Part shown: positions 46,152 to 56,920 of the stretch, piece by piece
Position numbering within the stretch: the first letter of the stretch is position 1
How the letters are laid out: each line of letters begins with the position of its first letter
Source: Spirometra erinaceieuropaei
Lineage: Eukaryota; Platyhelminthes; Cestoda; Diphyllobothriidea; Diphyllobothriidae
Direction: 5' to 3'
Length of the DNA: 64,000 nucleotides
NCBI GenBank assembly: GCA_902702965.1
Contig: CACRXP010000117.1
Location: 1,283,376-1,347,375, forward strand
The notes under the pieces: model-generated
What the model was told of the DNA's origin: nothing
The model's input: only the letters and a program-made list of their open reading frames with translations
Database searches by the model: none
Program-made: the position numbers and the translations under genes

Positions 46152-47304
46152 GGTTTTTGGTTATCAATTAACTTGACATTATTCACCATTTTTCTGATAC
46201 AGTAAATACCGAGAAACCGTCCAGTATGAGTGATCTTCGTAAGGCATGCGTTGGACCCGTGGTCAAAAATATCGAGGGCTTATAGGGTGTTTTGCGTTCA
46301 TCCATAGAATATACATTCCCTTCGAATTCGATGTTGATGTCAGTAAAAGTTTTTAGTTTTCTCTGTATAGACTGTGAAGAAGAACTGTCGCCAAGTTTTA
46401 AGTGACATGCCCGATTTCCTTCAGGTATTGACAGTTGACAGTGGAAGTCCGGCAAGATATATAACTGAATTAAGAGCAGCAATAAATAGTAAATAAACAC
46501 ACGTCAAACTGCCTATTGGCCGGCGTGACATATCCGATTTAAGGCATCCAGCAAAGGTGTAAGAGCGGTCAACGCCACAAGTCTCTATCCCCGGAGGCAT
46601 TTGCTGGCGGAATTTTGATATTCGCTTTAGTTCATCAGGCATCCGGAACTTGTCACGTCAGCGCAAAGTAACTAGCGCTTCTAATGCAGCTTCAAGGCAC
46701 ATTCCAGCTTCGTTTGCATGCAACAGTGGCTGATTTAAATAAATACACGGGTGATTTTATTGTCTTTTCCTATAAAAAGCTGTGCTCATATCGCGAAAAT
46801 GCAACAGATAATTTGTAGTTGCGCATTTTATCGCGATCTATAAACTTTGGTCACACAAATACCTTTGTTGAGGGACAAAGTCGGTGGAAAATATACAGCG
46901 GTGTTCCGATCTTTCATCAGGATTTTGGAAGCGTTTTTGTTGCTTACCATTGTTTGTAAGTTTTGCTCCTTATCTGTCACATAGTAAAACGCAAAGGAGA
47001 CGAGCACTGTAACGATAAAGTAATGCGGCTCAGATCATGTCATGTTCAGAATCTAATGAGTAGTGAAACTTTCATTACTTGATGCCTACCAATATGGAAG
47101 TCTCTGTCCTAATTGTAAATAATTTAATTTTCAAATCTTCGTCTAAGAATGTGTCTCATTCCTCCTAAACGGAGCACGGGATACTCAGTCTGCTAGCGAA
47201 ATATTCTAATGGCAAGACTTTTGCCTGACAATATACTTAAACTAAAACCAACAGCTGTGAGGAGTTCTCTCACGAAATAGAAATTCCTCGAATGAAATAG
47301 GATT
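46152..47304. other. No recognisable gene
   Basis: A minus-strand open frame at 46183-46500 begins with a hydrophobic stretch but has no recognised similarity, splice pattern or partner. I do not call it. Confidence 0.35.
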
Positions 47305-47312
47305 TAAAAATA

Positions 47313-47737
47313 GGCTAGATCGCGGTTGGTAGCCAGGCCCCGTATAAAAGATGGCTGGGGGTTTGTTAAGTGGGGTTATTTCGTAGGGTTTCATAATCAC
47401 ATCTGACCCATTTGGCATCCGATTTATGTAGGTTTAAGTTTAGAATTAGGGTACCGGTTAATGGTTTGCGATTTTCGAGTTAGGGTTATAACTTTAGACT
47501 TAGGTCTTCGGGTTACGGTAAGTGTTTGAGCGTATACTTACGTTTCAGTATTATGGTTATGTTTTTCACTTACGGCTATGTCTAAGGGCTACGGTTACGT
47601 TTACGATTTCGGTTAGGGTTAGGCTTGTCCTTGGTGTTAACAGTTAACGTTTAAGGTTGAGGTTGGAGTTAAGGTTAGGATGAGGGTTAAGTTCGCCGTC
47701 CGCTTCCCCATTCCTGGCTACCAACTGCGATCTAGCC
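47313..47737 (+). mobile_element. Telomere-core TIR transposon, family A copy 2
   Basis: A 425-bp element with nearly perfect 25-bp inverted ends (left GGCTAGATCGCGGTTGGTAG; right complement GGCTAGATCGCAGTTGGTAG). The flanks taaaaata (47305-47312) and aaaaaata (47738-47745) match at seven of eight positions. The interior follows the 11364-11795 copy closely, including the shared module (CCCCGTATAAAAGATGGCTG) and a degenerate TTAGGG array. It ends about 490 bp upstream of the second paralogue's ATG, so it could lie in that gene's promoter region. Confidence 0.9.
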
Positions 47738-48225
47738 AAAAAATATCTACGTAATAAATCAACGGGAATGTATTTGCTCCAAATATCGAAGCTCCTAATA
47801 TATTGAAACACTCAAAAACACCATCAGTGGTAGGTGGATTTAAAGAAACGATAGTAATGTTAACATCAGATATTCTGGACCAGCTCCTGTATTCTACAAC
47901 CTGCGGTCCTCCTGAAGTTAGGCAACTCTGTGCAGATGCGCAATATATGTCTTTTAAATTCATCAGTACCAATGGCAAGTGCATTTTAAAATAAACCCGT
48001 GTGAATGTAGGTATTCAAATTTAATGAGGATAAACAGGTGAACTTCCTGGCTATTAACTGATCTTGTAACCACGGCAGAAAATTAGGGAATCTGCCAGTT
48101 GTCCCAATGAGCTTTTTCGTCATCCTCTTGCCTTCCTTGCAGACTGGGGCATAAGCAACCTCCACAGGGCAGGAAGTGCAACCGCTTGCCACAGCACCGC
48201 CTTGTAAACAGTCCGTTATTTGAAG

Positions 48226-51200
48226 ATGACTCAATGGACAGCTTCGCAACCAGCAGAGGAGGGTCAGTGGACGGGAGCTGAACGAAAGTCCATTCGTCGT
48301 GTCATTCTCCTTTTCGGCATCCCAGCGATCTGCTTTTTCGTTCTCGGTTTAACAATGATTATTCTGGGCGTCAACTTCATGTCGGGTGACGAGTATTCGT
48401 AAGTGCGCAATCTGCCCTATTATGATGAAAATGTAATGATGTTTGATCAAATCCGGATGCGACATTTTTATTTTATCCAGATTGCTGTTAGGAAGGGGAG
48501 ATTTTCGAAAACTGACGTTTTTCAAATTCGAAAATCAGAGTTGCATCAAATGGTCAAGGTCGCTGCGTTCCCCATGGCTCACTGGAAGGGGATCATAGCA
48601 AATTGCAGTGATCTGCATGCACTGTCAAAGTGCAGATTTAGTGCTGGAAGCGGCAGTGTCATGTTATCAGCCCGCTATTTCCTGTGAACTTCCGAACTGC
48701 TCAGAAAGCCCCCTCACTCATTAAATTGTAATCTACACTTGCCTGGGCATTAAACAGCGGGGATGGCTACCAACCATTGTTTTAGCCTGCGCAAATACTG
48801 GAGGACTGGTGGTCTCATTCCACAGGCGAGTAGTTGACCGTTGGTCACTTCTCTGAGCCCTTGTTGCACATACTTGGTGCAGGCAATCACGCCTAAGGGG
48901 GAGACAGACTGCCTCACTGTCCTCGTTCGAAGAAGGGCCTTCACTGAGGTGAGGCTGTAGTTTTACGATGATGGAGTGAGTCTGTATGGTGAAACGAGAA
49001 TTAGACAATAAATGTTTTTTCGCCATGTTGTGAGGGAGAGGTTAATTTATCTTGACTCAACTGTAAAAAGCTCGGCGACCGCGGAGGGATCCGAACCCAT
49101 TATAGCTAGATGAGGCTGGAATTTAGCCAGCTTCCCAACCACCTGAGCTACCAGACCCCACTGGTAGCCATGATTTGAGTCACATTTGGGTCACGTTACC
49201 CGCCCAGCCTACTGCAATGTATGGAATCCACCAAAGCTCATACAGTAAGCTGACCGCCCAAGCAGGAATCCGTAATTAATTAATCTAGAATCCACCAGAT
49301 GACTACCAGGGCCACGTATTTAATGGGCGTCGAAGCCGATTTTTAATAATTTTTTTTGAGCCGGCTGAGAAAAACTCGGTGCTCTACGTACTGTTATAAA
49401 CCATGACAGTAAGTGGCAGGCTTTTGCACAGCCAATAATCTAGGCATCTTAGCAAAGAGGTCTCACGGAGATCCGTCAGGTTAATTACAGTTGGGTCAAA
49501 ATAAAATATTTAAAATCTTCCGAAATCCCTATTAAATGGAGAGGTTGATCAATTCCAAATCGTCGGTGCAAGGATATTTCACAGAGGTGAGGCGCACAAG
49601 GTAAAATAAAGATGTGCTTCGCATGTGCTTGGCGTGAACCGACTTTTCCTAACCAATGGACTTTGCGCCAGTGAGAAAAGGCTGTACAGCTGACGCAGGC
49701 GATCGTCTGGTAAGTAGACATTTTTATGATTTATAACCATTATTCGGCCACTCACATGGAATTGGGAATAATCTGCTTCGTATCCTTCGGTTCGAATGTC
49801 ATTGGCGGGTTTCGTTTAATGACACATCAGTAACTCGCCTAGTGTTCATATTTTCCTGTTCCGTCTTTTTTAAAATTGTTTCTGAAAATGTAACTTTGCT
49901 TGGAGTTAACCAAACTAAACAACTGATCGAGAAACTGGTATATTGGTGAAACAGATTAAGTCTATTCGCCTGTGCTTTAAACAGTCATGGCTCCCAGGCT
50001 ACGGTGGAGTTCTCTACAACTAATATGTTTGTTTCCTGACTTCATTATTACTAAGACTTCCGTGTGAGTGGTGCTAACCCATGTTTGCCAATTTTATAGT
50101 GGAATCAGACCGCCCACCTCTTAGTATCGGTGTGCTTGCGCAATGCAGCAGGTGGTTATATTTGATCTTGAAACCATGATTTAGTTAGAGGCGGGCATGG
50201 GCCAGCCCTCCTTCGACAGTTTAAGCATTCAGATCTTAGCGGGATGTCTACGTAGACTGCCCTTTCGCATGGTATTGTGGAGACTCATCGTGCACTGCTT
50301 AATCTTAGGCCTCGCCCTCTCTCCCTATCACTTTTGATTTCTATGGGTCTTATCAAAGGGTTGGAGACCTACCAAAATCTGCACAACATCAGCAAGTAGC
50401 TGTGCGTTCCGTCTGTTAGGTCGAACATCGCAAAGTAGACGATGAATACTAGTGTCAGAGTGGATTTAATCAGGTGAAGAACGGTCTTTGTAAATCCTCT
50501 GCCTATGAGCAGGCTTTCAGGTGTGTAGGCGACATGACCTTTGACTGGAAACCCTAAGGGGCGAACTCTTTCGGTCTAGACAGTTGGTGCCTGACACCGG
50601 GCTTAGGTACTCGACATGATTTATTGTGCTCTAGTTGGTGTTTTTCACCCAGACAGACGGTCAGACCGTCGGTGAGGCATAATCCGGGTGGCCTGTCCAA
50701 TATGCAGATCACATTGACGGGGCATTCTAAATCACTCTCAGCCCTCTCATAGATCTAGCAGTAGCCTGGGTAGAATGTTATTACCAGCAAAGACAAGGGA
50801 GACTGGAATGAACATTTCTGGCTTACTAGCCGTCGTCAGAGCTGCTGTACGGCTGCTGGTTGGGCCCGAGAGAGAGAGAGCCTGTTAAGCACAACGGGAC
50901 GAGTGAACTCCGTAAGAGCGATTGGAAGAGGTTATTTAGTCGCAGAGCCTGAAAATATCGTTGATAGAAACTGCTATGGATTCTGCCAGGTTATTGCGTG
51001 CCGAACAACAGTTATCCCCCAAATTGTGAAAATCTCGGGGGAGGGACGATTTAGGATATTTCTTAAAAAGGCCTTCGGCGAATTCCTTTTAGGATCATCC
51101 GACATCCTTGCAAAGCCAAATGTTCGTAGGTGCTTGGTGAATTCGGCTGAAAGCAGTAGGCCTCTGTCATCCATTTTTGAGATGCCATTACTGTACAGTA

Positions 51201-54200
51201 GTTTTTTTGATCCTGCCCACTTAAAGTACCCCACCTCTCTCTTACGCCCATAGCTCCCAGAATATTCCGCCACCGTCTACTTAAGGGCGCAAAAGTCCCC
51301 GGATTTTCAAATAAATAAGAGTCTTTTATTACCCCAGAGATCTGCGTTAAAGTGATCTGACAAATGGGTCTTAAAATGTTTTTTGTGTGTATCTCCAGAT
51401 GCTTTGTACAAGGTTGGTGCAGACTAATGTGACGGAGGCCGTGACAATTTGACATGACAGACTGAAAATCGAAGGACTGTATTGTTATGATGAGAGGGCG
51501 TCCACAAATCAGGGTAACAGGCATGTTTAGTTTATCGCAGCGGCTCAAGCCATCGGAAGATCCTAGCCACTACGACCCAGTTTTGAACCGAAAGCGGAGT
51601 CGGACCCCAGCTGTGAGGATGTGGTATTCTGTACAGAACTATTAGAGAAGAGGTTGGCAGGACTTGGCAGTTAGACGCCTGTAAGACCGTGGCGCAGTCG
51701 TCCAGCGCCTTCAAGCTCATTCTCGAAGACGATTGGCCAGTTTGGATCGCCGTCATTGACCGAGAACCAGACTGCAATTGCTACTCACGTAAAAGCATTC
51801 GTGTGAGACTGGGGATAACAACATTCGCGGGCAGTTGGTCTGCCACGAGTTCCTCCTTCCCAGACCACAGTTCGGGTAACAGACCTGAACAGAAGAAGAA
51901 CAGTTAATTTGAGTGAATGCAAAACGTACCAACGGTGGTGTTATCAACAGCGTAGACAGCTGCAGGTGAGGGAAAGGAGCCTGGGTGATCGGAGAGCTGA
52001 AAAAGTCTGCTGGTCGAATTGCTGATTTGGACGTAGGCAGCAAACGCGTCTGCCGTGACGGTATTTGCTGGCTTGAGTGAGGAGATACCGCTGATGATAG
52101 AGATAAGGTATCGGACAATGTTAGGGATGCTAGGTGCCAACCCTGATGTAGGGACATTTGGACTGTACCGGAGGCATGACTAGGACTCGATAGGTTGAGA
52201 TTGTTTGATGACCTCCATTTCGCTTCACGACATAGATATCGCCAACCATATTCACAAATATCATGCTCACGGAAAGTGAAGACGAGAAGGCAAATTCATA
52301 ATGGGTGGGCTCAGCCACGTCTAGCAGTTGCATGACCGTATAACGTCGGGTCAATCAATATCGCGGCAGCTTAATCCATAGAGAGACCCCAGCCCATACG
52401 AGTATCAGGCCCGGTCTCAAATGCAAAGGGGAGGAGGGGAGCTGGGAGTCAGTTGGAAGAATAGTGTATTCCATAAAGAATAAGTGGAGAAGGCATTGAA
52501 GAGAGTTAGAAGCGAAATGACGGTACTTTCGGCGCCGGGAGAGCGACGTGTGCTTCCCAGCGCCTTAGGCGAGAAAACGCCTGATTCGGCCTTAAAGATG
52601 ATTGACCAATTACAAACCAGGCTCCCGCTTATATGCCCGTGCAGGCAATTGCAAGGGGTGCTGCATCGCACCAGTCGCCCGAGGTACGGCCACTAAGCGT
52701 CCACCAGCGCCCTAAAGCTCTATCCAAGGTCCTCACAGACGGTCAAATTGCAGCCAGCAATGATAGAAGAAGACACATTTGCAAGGAATGACCCATTAAC
52801 CACATCCCTAGGTTCGGAGTAGCTGCGATCTGAGCCCATATTCTTTGGTCAGCAGGCCCATCTCTCAACAATGGGGATTTGCGCTAGTGAAACAGGTAGT
52901 GAGATGTGGTTGCGTAATGCCCCCTGACGGACACAATACTGTCGACCTACTTAACTATTTGGAATTGGTGTGATTACGTTGGCATGAAGTTGCAGTGCGC
53001 TGCGCTGTGTGTTTTGTTGGCGGCCTTGTTTCTTTGTTGTCGTGTCTACCTTTTTCGACCTAATGCCCGTGGTCCTTCTTGACTATCGGCCTGTCGTCTC
53101 CTTCTAACATCTCCGTTGGGTGTTTCAGGGTTAGGGTTTCGGTTAAGGGTTATTGATAGGGCTGGGGGCTAGGGATAGAGGGTTGGGGGTTAGAATTAGG
53201 GTAGTCGTTATGGTCAGAGAGTCAGGGTTAGGGAATATGATTAGGGGTTACAGGTAGAGGTTATGGCAACTAGCCCTCAAAGTACAACCGCGCACTTCCA
53301 ATAGCTTTTTTTTTGCATAAAACTGCCTGACCTCGTCGCCTGCGCATTCCTTGACCCCACCTGTAAAATCCTCTATTACCACCGGTGCCGTATTACAGAT
53401 GGCTGGAGTTTGTTTACCTCAGGTGCGCCTACCGAACCACATCTGACCAAACGGTAAATGACCAAATAATCCCCGTTCCAATCCTTTGTTGTCCAAGTCT
53501 ACTTTAGCTTCAGGCCTGAAATAGTCATTACTGTCTCTGTTATGTAGCGACTATGTGGTGGGATGGTGTACTCAGAACACTACAATCGTCTGACCGAAAC
53601 GCGAGTTGGTGGAAAAGGCAGAATTCCCCAGAATGAGGACTTTATACAGGACCGTCAACTGTCCTCCTAGGCGGCAGTAGTCGCTGCCAAGCCAGGGCTG
53701 ATGTTGACTGTGCCCAGTAATGCCTGCGTGTCCGTGAGGCAGTGGTGCCTGCTGCCGTTGTAGGCTTGTCGGGCAACCTGAAATTATGCCCGATTAATCT
53801 GTGGGATAGTGTTTAAGTGGTAGTGGGCTGTTAGTGTATTCAAGTGGCGCATGGGCAGCTGCGAATCGTCTGAGTTGAAGTCGGTCGCGCGGCTGCAGGT
53901 CAGGGAGTCTAATACTGCTCACTGCGGAGGTGAATGACGCTGACGAAACGGGACCTTGGACACGGACGCCAGACATGGCTCTGGTTCACGCGGCAAAGCA
54001 ATTCTGCACTTTAAAATATGCTTCAGTTGTTTTTCTGCTTTGCTACAGGTCGGGGACGACAAAGTAATATGAATTTTTGCTCGAATGCACAACTTAATTA
54101 GGGGCATACATGTTAGGGGACTACACGACACCCTTTCTTCAGGTGCATTTTGTGTCCTTTTCTAGAGTGTCTGCCCGCAGGCAGTACTTTGACCCCACCC

Positions 54201-56864
54201 GTTGGCAACAACATTATTTCCCTCGACAACTTTCTGCCTGCTATCATCTGAGAACGTTTTTTTTGACATTCATCCTGCCTTCTCACCTACAGCAGTAATA
54301 ATCAACTTTGACAATCTATACTTTTCTATTTCCATCGCAGTTTGTGGGGCAGAATGTCTCACGATTTAAGTGTTAAATGATGAATAGCATTCAGAGATAT
54401 AAACAACAGTTCATTCATGCCGAACAATGACGCCTACTGTGCGCTGCACAGGAGGGTTTGTACAGGGACGGTGGCTTGCGCTAGTTAGTCTATGGCGTTA
54501 GTAGACTTACATTGAATTTGTCGCACTCTGGGTTCTTACACGCACCTGGATCCGGTATCATGATAGGATCAAAAAGACCGGAGGTGAGATAGGGTACAGT
54601 AGCTGACAAAGTTAAAATGTCCATCTATGCGTGCTACGCACGCCTGGACTGCTCAAGATAGACCAGAATTTCACAGAAGCAAGGGGCCGGCTATGATCTA
54701 TTGTGTGGAATTAGTAAGAATAAGTCACTGCGCCATGACTCCCAATTCTGTGAGAACCAAGTTATCCCGTCCGCAGAAAAAAACTGCTACTGTTCTTAAA
54801 ATTTAGAAGGACGAAAACGGAAAATTCTTAGAGTAGTAGAGGAAAGGATTTCAGACCAGAAATGCATAAAATGAATTTGTAATTGTCTTTATTTGATTCC
54901 CAACAGGAATACAACTGGCATCCGATTAACCGTGTCCGGAAGTTTCAAAATCGTCATTGCAATACTACTGTCGATTCGGCCCATTATTTTATTGTCAAAG
55001 TTAAGGAACCCAGGTTCATCTTCAGCATCACCTCCCGCATACATGTCAACCGTAAGTCCCCTTGAAAACTTGATAACCTCAGTACGTTAGTCCTTGAAGT
55101 ATCATCAAAAGTGGTATTTTGACCTTAACTTAATTGCCAATGAGCAGCTTGCTAAATGGTAGAGTGTCTGACTGAATAACGCTCCATAACCAGGCAATGA
55201 GGGCCCAAGTCCCGTGTCCCGGAGATGTGAGTTTGGGTAAGGCTGGATGTTGATGATCATCTCAACTTCCCCTATTTTTGTCGTTGCTCACCGTAGGCCC
55301 ATTTTCTTGTGGATCATTTGACTACAAGATTACTTTCAATCCTCCGAGCTTTTCGACAGAAACTTGAACAATGGATAACCGAATTTGTCGGCTAAGTCCG
55401 AATCTGTCTGCTTAAGGTCCAACATGGATCTACAGGAAACTACATGCAAAGTCCTCTAGTAGCGCAAGCAAACGTGACTGACAGGACAACAACGACCTTT
55501 TTACCACCACTTGCTAGTCATGCCTTAGTCACAGATAACGAAGGCTTGAGATTGGAGCCGAAACATTGGTTGGTCAGATGAACTCCGTTTACGCTATTTA
55601 ATAGATGCAAAAAGGAAAATTCGGTTACCAGATCACGACTTTATCGGTCTTTTCCAATAATTCGAATGACAAAAATCAGGCCAGTTTAGTGAGCACGACT
55701 CTGATATGAGTTTCTAAATTAGAACGGACCGGAGAGGACCGGGAGTGGCAGTTCTGCTATCTAAAGAAAAAGTAATACAGAAGTGGCCGTTCAAATTCTC
55801 CTCTTCCCTGTGGATAAAGATGTTCGTTAAAACTGATTTTCCAACCGATTTTCGCCCGACCCCTCAGGTCAGTAGTCAATGCAGGCATACTGCCCAAGGC
55901 AGAATGTGTGTACCATGGGAGCTGGGAAGCATGTGTTGCTTAAAAATAATGCATTTTATGACTCTGCTCAAGAAATCTAACCAGGTGGTTAAGAAAACTC
56001 GATTGCATGACAGCATATCATTAAAAGGTGAAAGGTCCAAGTGCCAACTGATTTTTTACTTTAGTGTTTTATGTACTTGCCTGAAAAGTCTGTTTAGAAA
56101 TGGGACTCTTGCAGTGAGGAGTATGGCGCAAACGACGACGATTGTTCAAATTAACCCAACTGCGGAAAACTCTGCGCCTCAGTGGGATTCGAAAGTGAAA
56201 TATATTGTCGTTCCTGGAAATATAATATTTGTTTTTGGTCAAGACTTAGCTGTTTCCTCCAAATAGAAGGCCAGTCTTTATAAACTTTCCGGATAAATTA
56301 GAAATTACTAATTTAATTCCCAGGCACAGGGTTCTTTTTAGGTTTGCAAACAGCCTTCACCGCGTGAAATACACATACATTATCTTAGTTGTTGATGAAA
56401 AAATAATACCATTCTATCAGTCTAAATCAAGTAATCCCAGGATGTTCACATGGCTTTTGCAAATACAAACTGATTTTGATTTAAGCGTAAAAAATGCGTT
56501 TTTATATTTCTCCCGGGATTTCAATTTGATCGTTTTAACGACACATACTCTTTCGCGAGGTCCGTTTCAATTTTAAATTGAAACATTCTTGTTCTTAAAA
56601 CATCTTTCTTTCACAATGTGAATGCAGGTAATCTTAAAAATTTGCTTCACAGCATGTTTAAGTCTGAATGCATGCGTAGCGGGTGAGCAAACGATTAAAA
56701 TGACCCATACGGTAAACTTGTCAGTTTAAGCCACATGCTGGACCGCTCCTTCCTTACAATTGTAGGTCGTATATCCAGATCAGGAAAATTTCATCTATTC
56801 CAGCAGCATGGCCTTCGCTTCACCACCGTACGCGCACGCTGAAGCTCCACAGAAAACTGTATGA
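48226..56864 (+). CDS. Two-TM, PPxY-tailed protein, paralogue 2 (three exons)
   Basis: Exons 48226-48398, 54907-55051 and 56766-56864 join in frame (phase 2, then 0) to give 138 aa. Both donors are gtaagt; acceptors are cccaacag and attgtag. Upstream in-frame codons include TTG, so the ATG at 48226 is chosen. TGAERKSIR before the first hydrophobic segment (about 27-50, FGIPAICFFVLGLTMIILG) aligns without gaps to SDRRVLR in the 139-aa gene. Exon 2 opens NTTGIRLT and holds a second, less hydrophobic segment with internal K and R (SFKIVIAILLSIRPIILL). The tail has PPAY (100-103, a PPxY motif), VYPDQE opposite AYPRQE, and SPPY near the end. The function is unknown. Intron 1 holds a tRNA-derived repeat and a family B transposon. 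Confidence 0.75.
49070..49158 (-). repeat. tRNA-derived sequence (SINE head or tRNA pseudogene)
   Basis: On the minus strand: TGGTAGCTCAGGTGGTT (an A-box-like D arm), GCTGG-CTAAATT-CCAGC (a perfect anticodon arm whose loop would read AAA), a long variable region, and GGGTTCGGATCCC (B box). The D stem is broken and the ends do not form a proper acceptor stem, so a working tRNA is unlikely. It lies in intron 1 of the 138-aa gene. Confidence 0.6.
52891..53448 (-). mobile_element. Telomere-core TIR transposon, family B copy 3, reversed
   Basis: It opens GTGAGATGTGGTTGCGTAAT, then CCCCCTGACGGACACAATAC, which is the reverse complement of the right end of the copies at 34.3 and 63.2 kb. A TTAGGG array (about 53127-53265) follows, then the shared module (TTACCACCGGTGCCGTATTA, GATGGCTGGAGTTTGTTTAC), and it ends CGAACCACATCTGACC. 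The flanks aacaggta and aaacggta agree at six of eight positions. It is longer than the other copies, with extra sequence at about 52935-53120. It lies in intron 1 of the 138-aa gene. Confidence 0.8.
55142..55225 (+). repeat. Possible tRNA-derived repeat
   Basis: GCTAAATGGTAGAGTGTCTG resembles a tRNA A box and D arm, and GGGCCCAAGTCCC, about 55 bases later, is a weak B box. No proper cloverleaf forms. It lies in intron 2 of the 138-aa gene. Confidence 0.35.
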
Positions 56865-56914
56865 ATGTTTGTTTCAGGAAGATCATTTGTGAAATAATTT
56901 GGTAAGAAAAAACC

Positions 56915-56920
56915 AATAAA
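56915..56920 (+). promoter_or_regulatory. AATAAA polyadenylation signal
   Basis: AATAAA lies 51 bases past the stop codon of the 138-aa gene, a normal distance for an animal polyadenylation signal. Confidence 0.55.

Noticed and set aside
51063..51548. 161-codon minus-strand open frame as a gene
   Set aside because: No recognised domain, ordinary amino-acid pattern for non-coding sequence, overlapping frames on both strands, and no splice or promoter context. It lies within intron 1 of the second paralogue.
54907..55090. Exon 2 of the 138-aa gene as an independent 60-65 codon gene
   Set aside because: A clean acceptor and donor, matching phases and TTGI similarity to exon 2 of the other paralogue show it is an internal exon.
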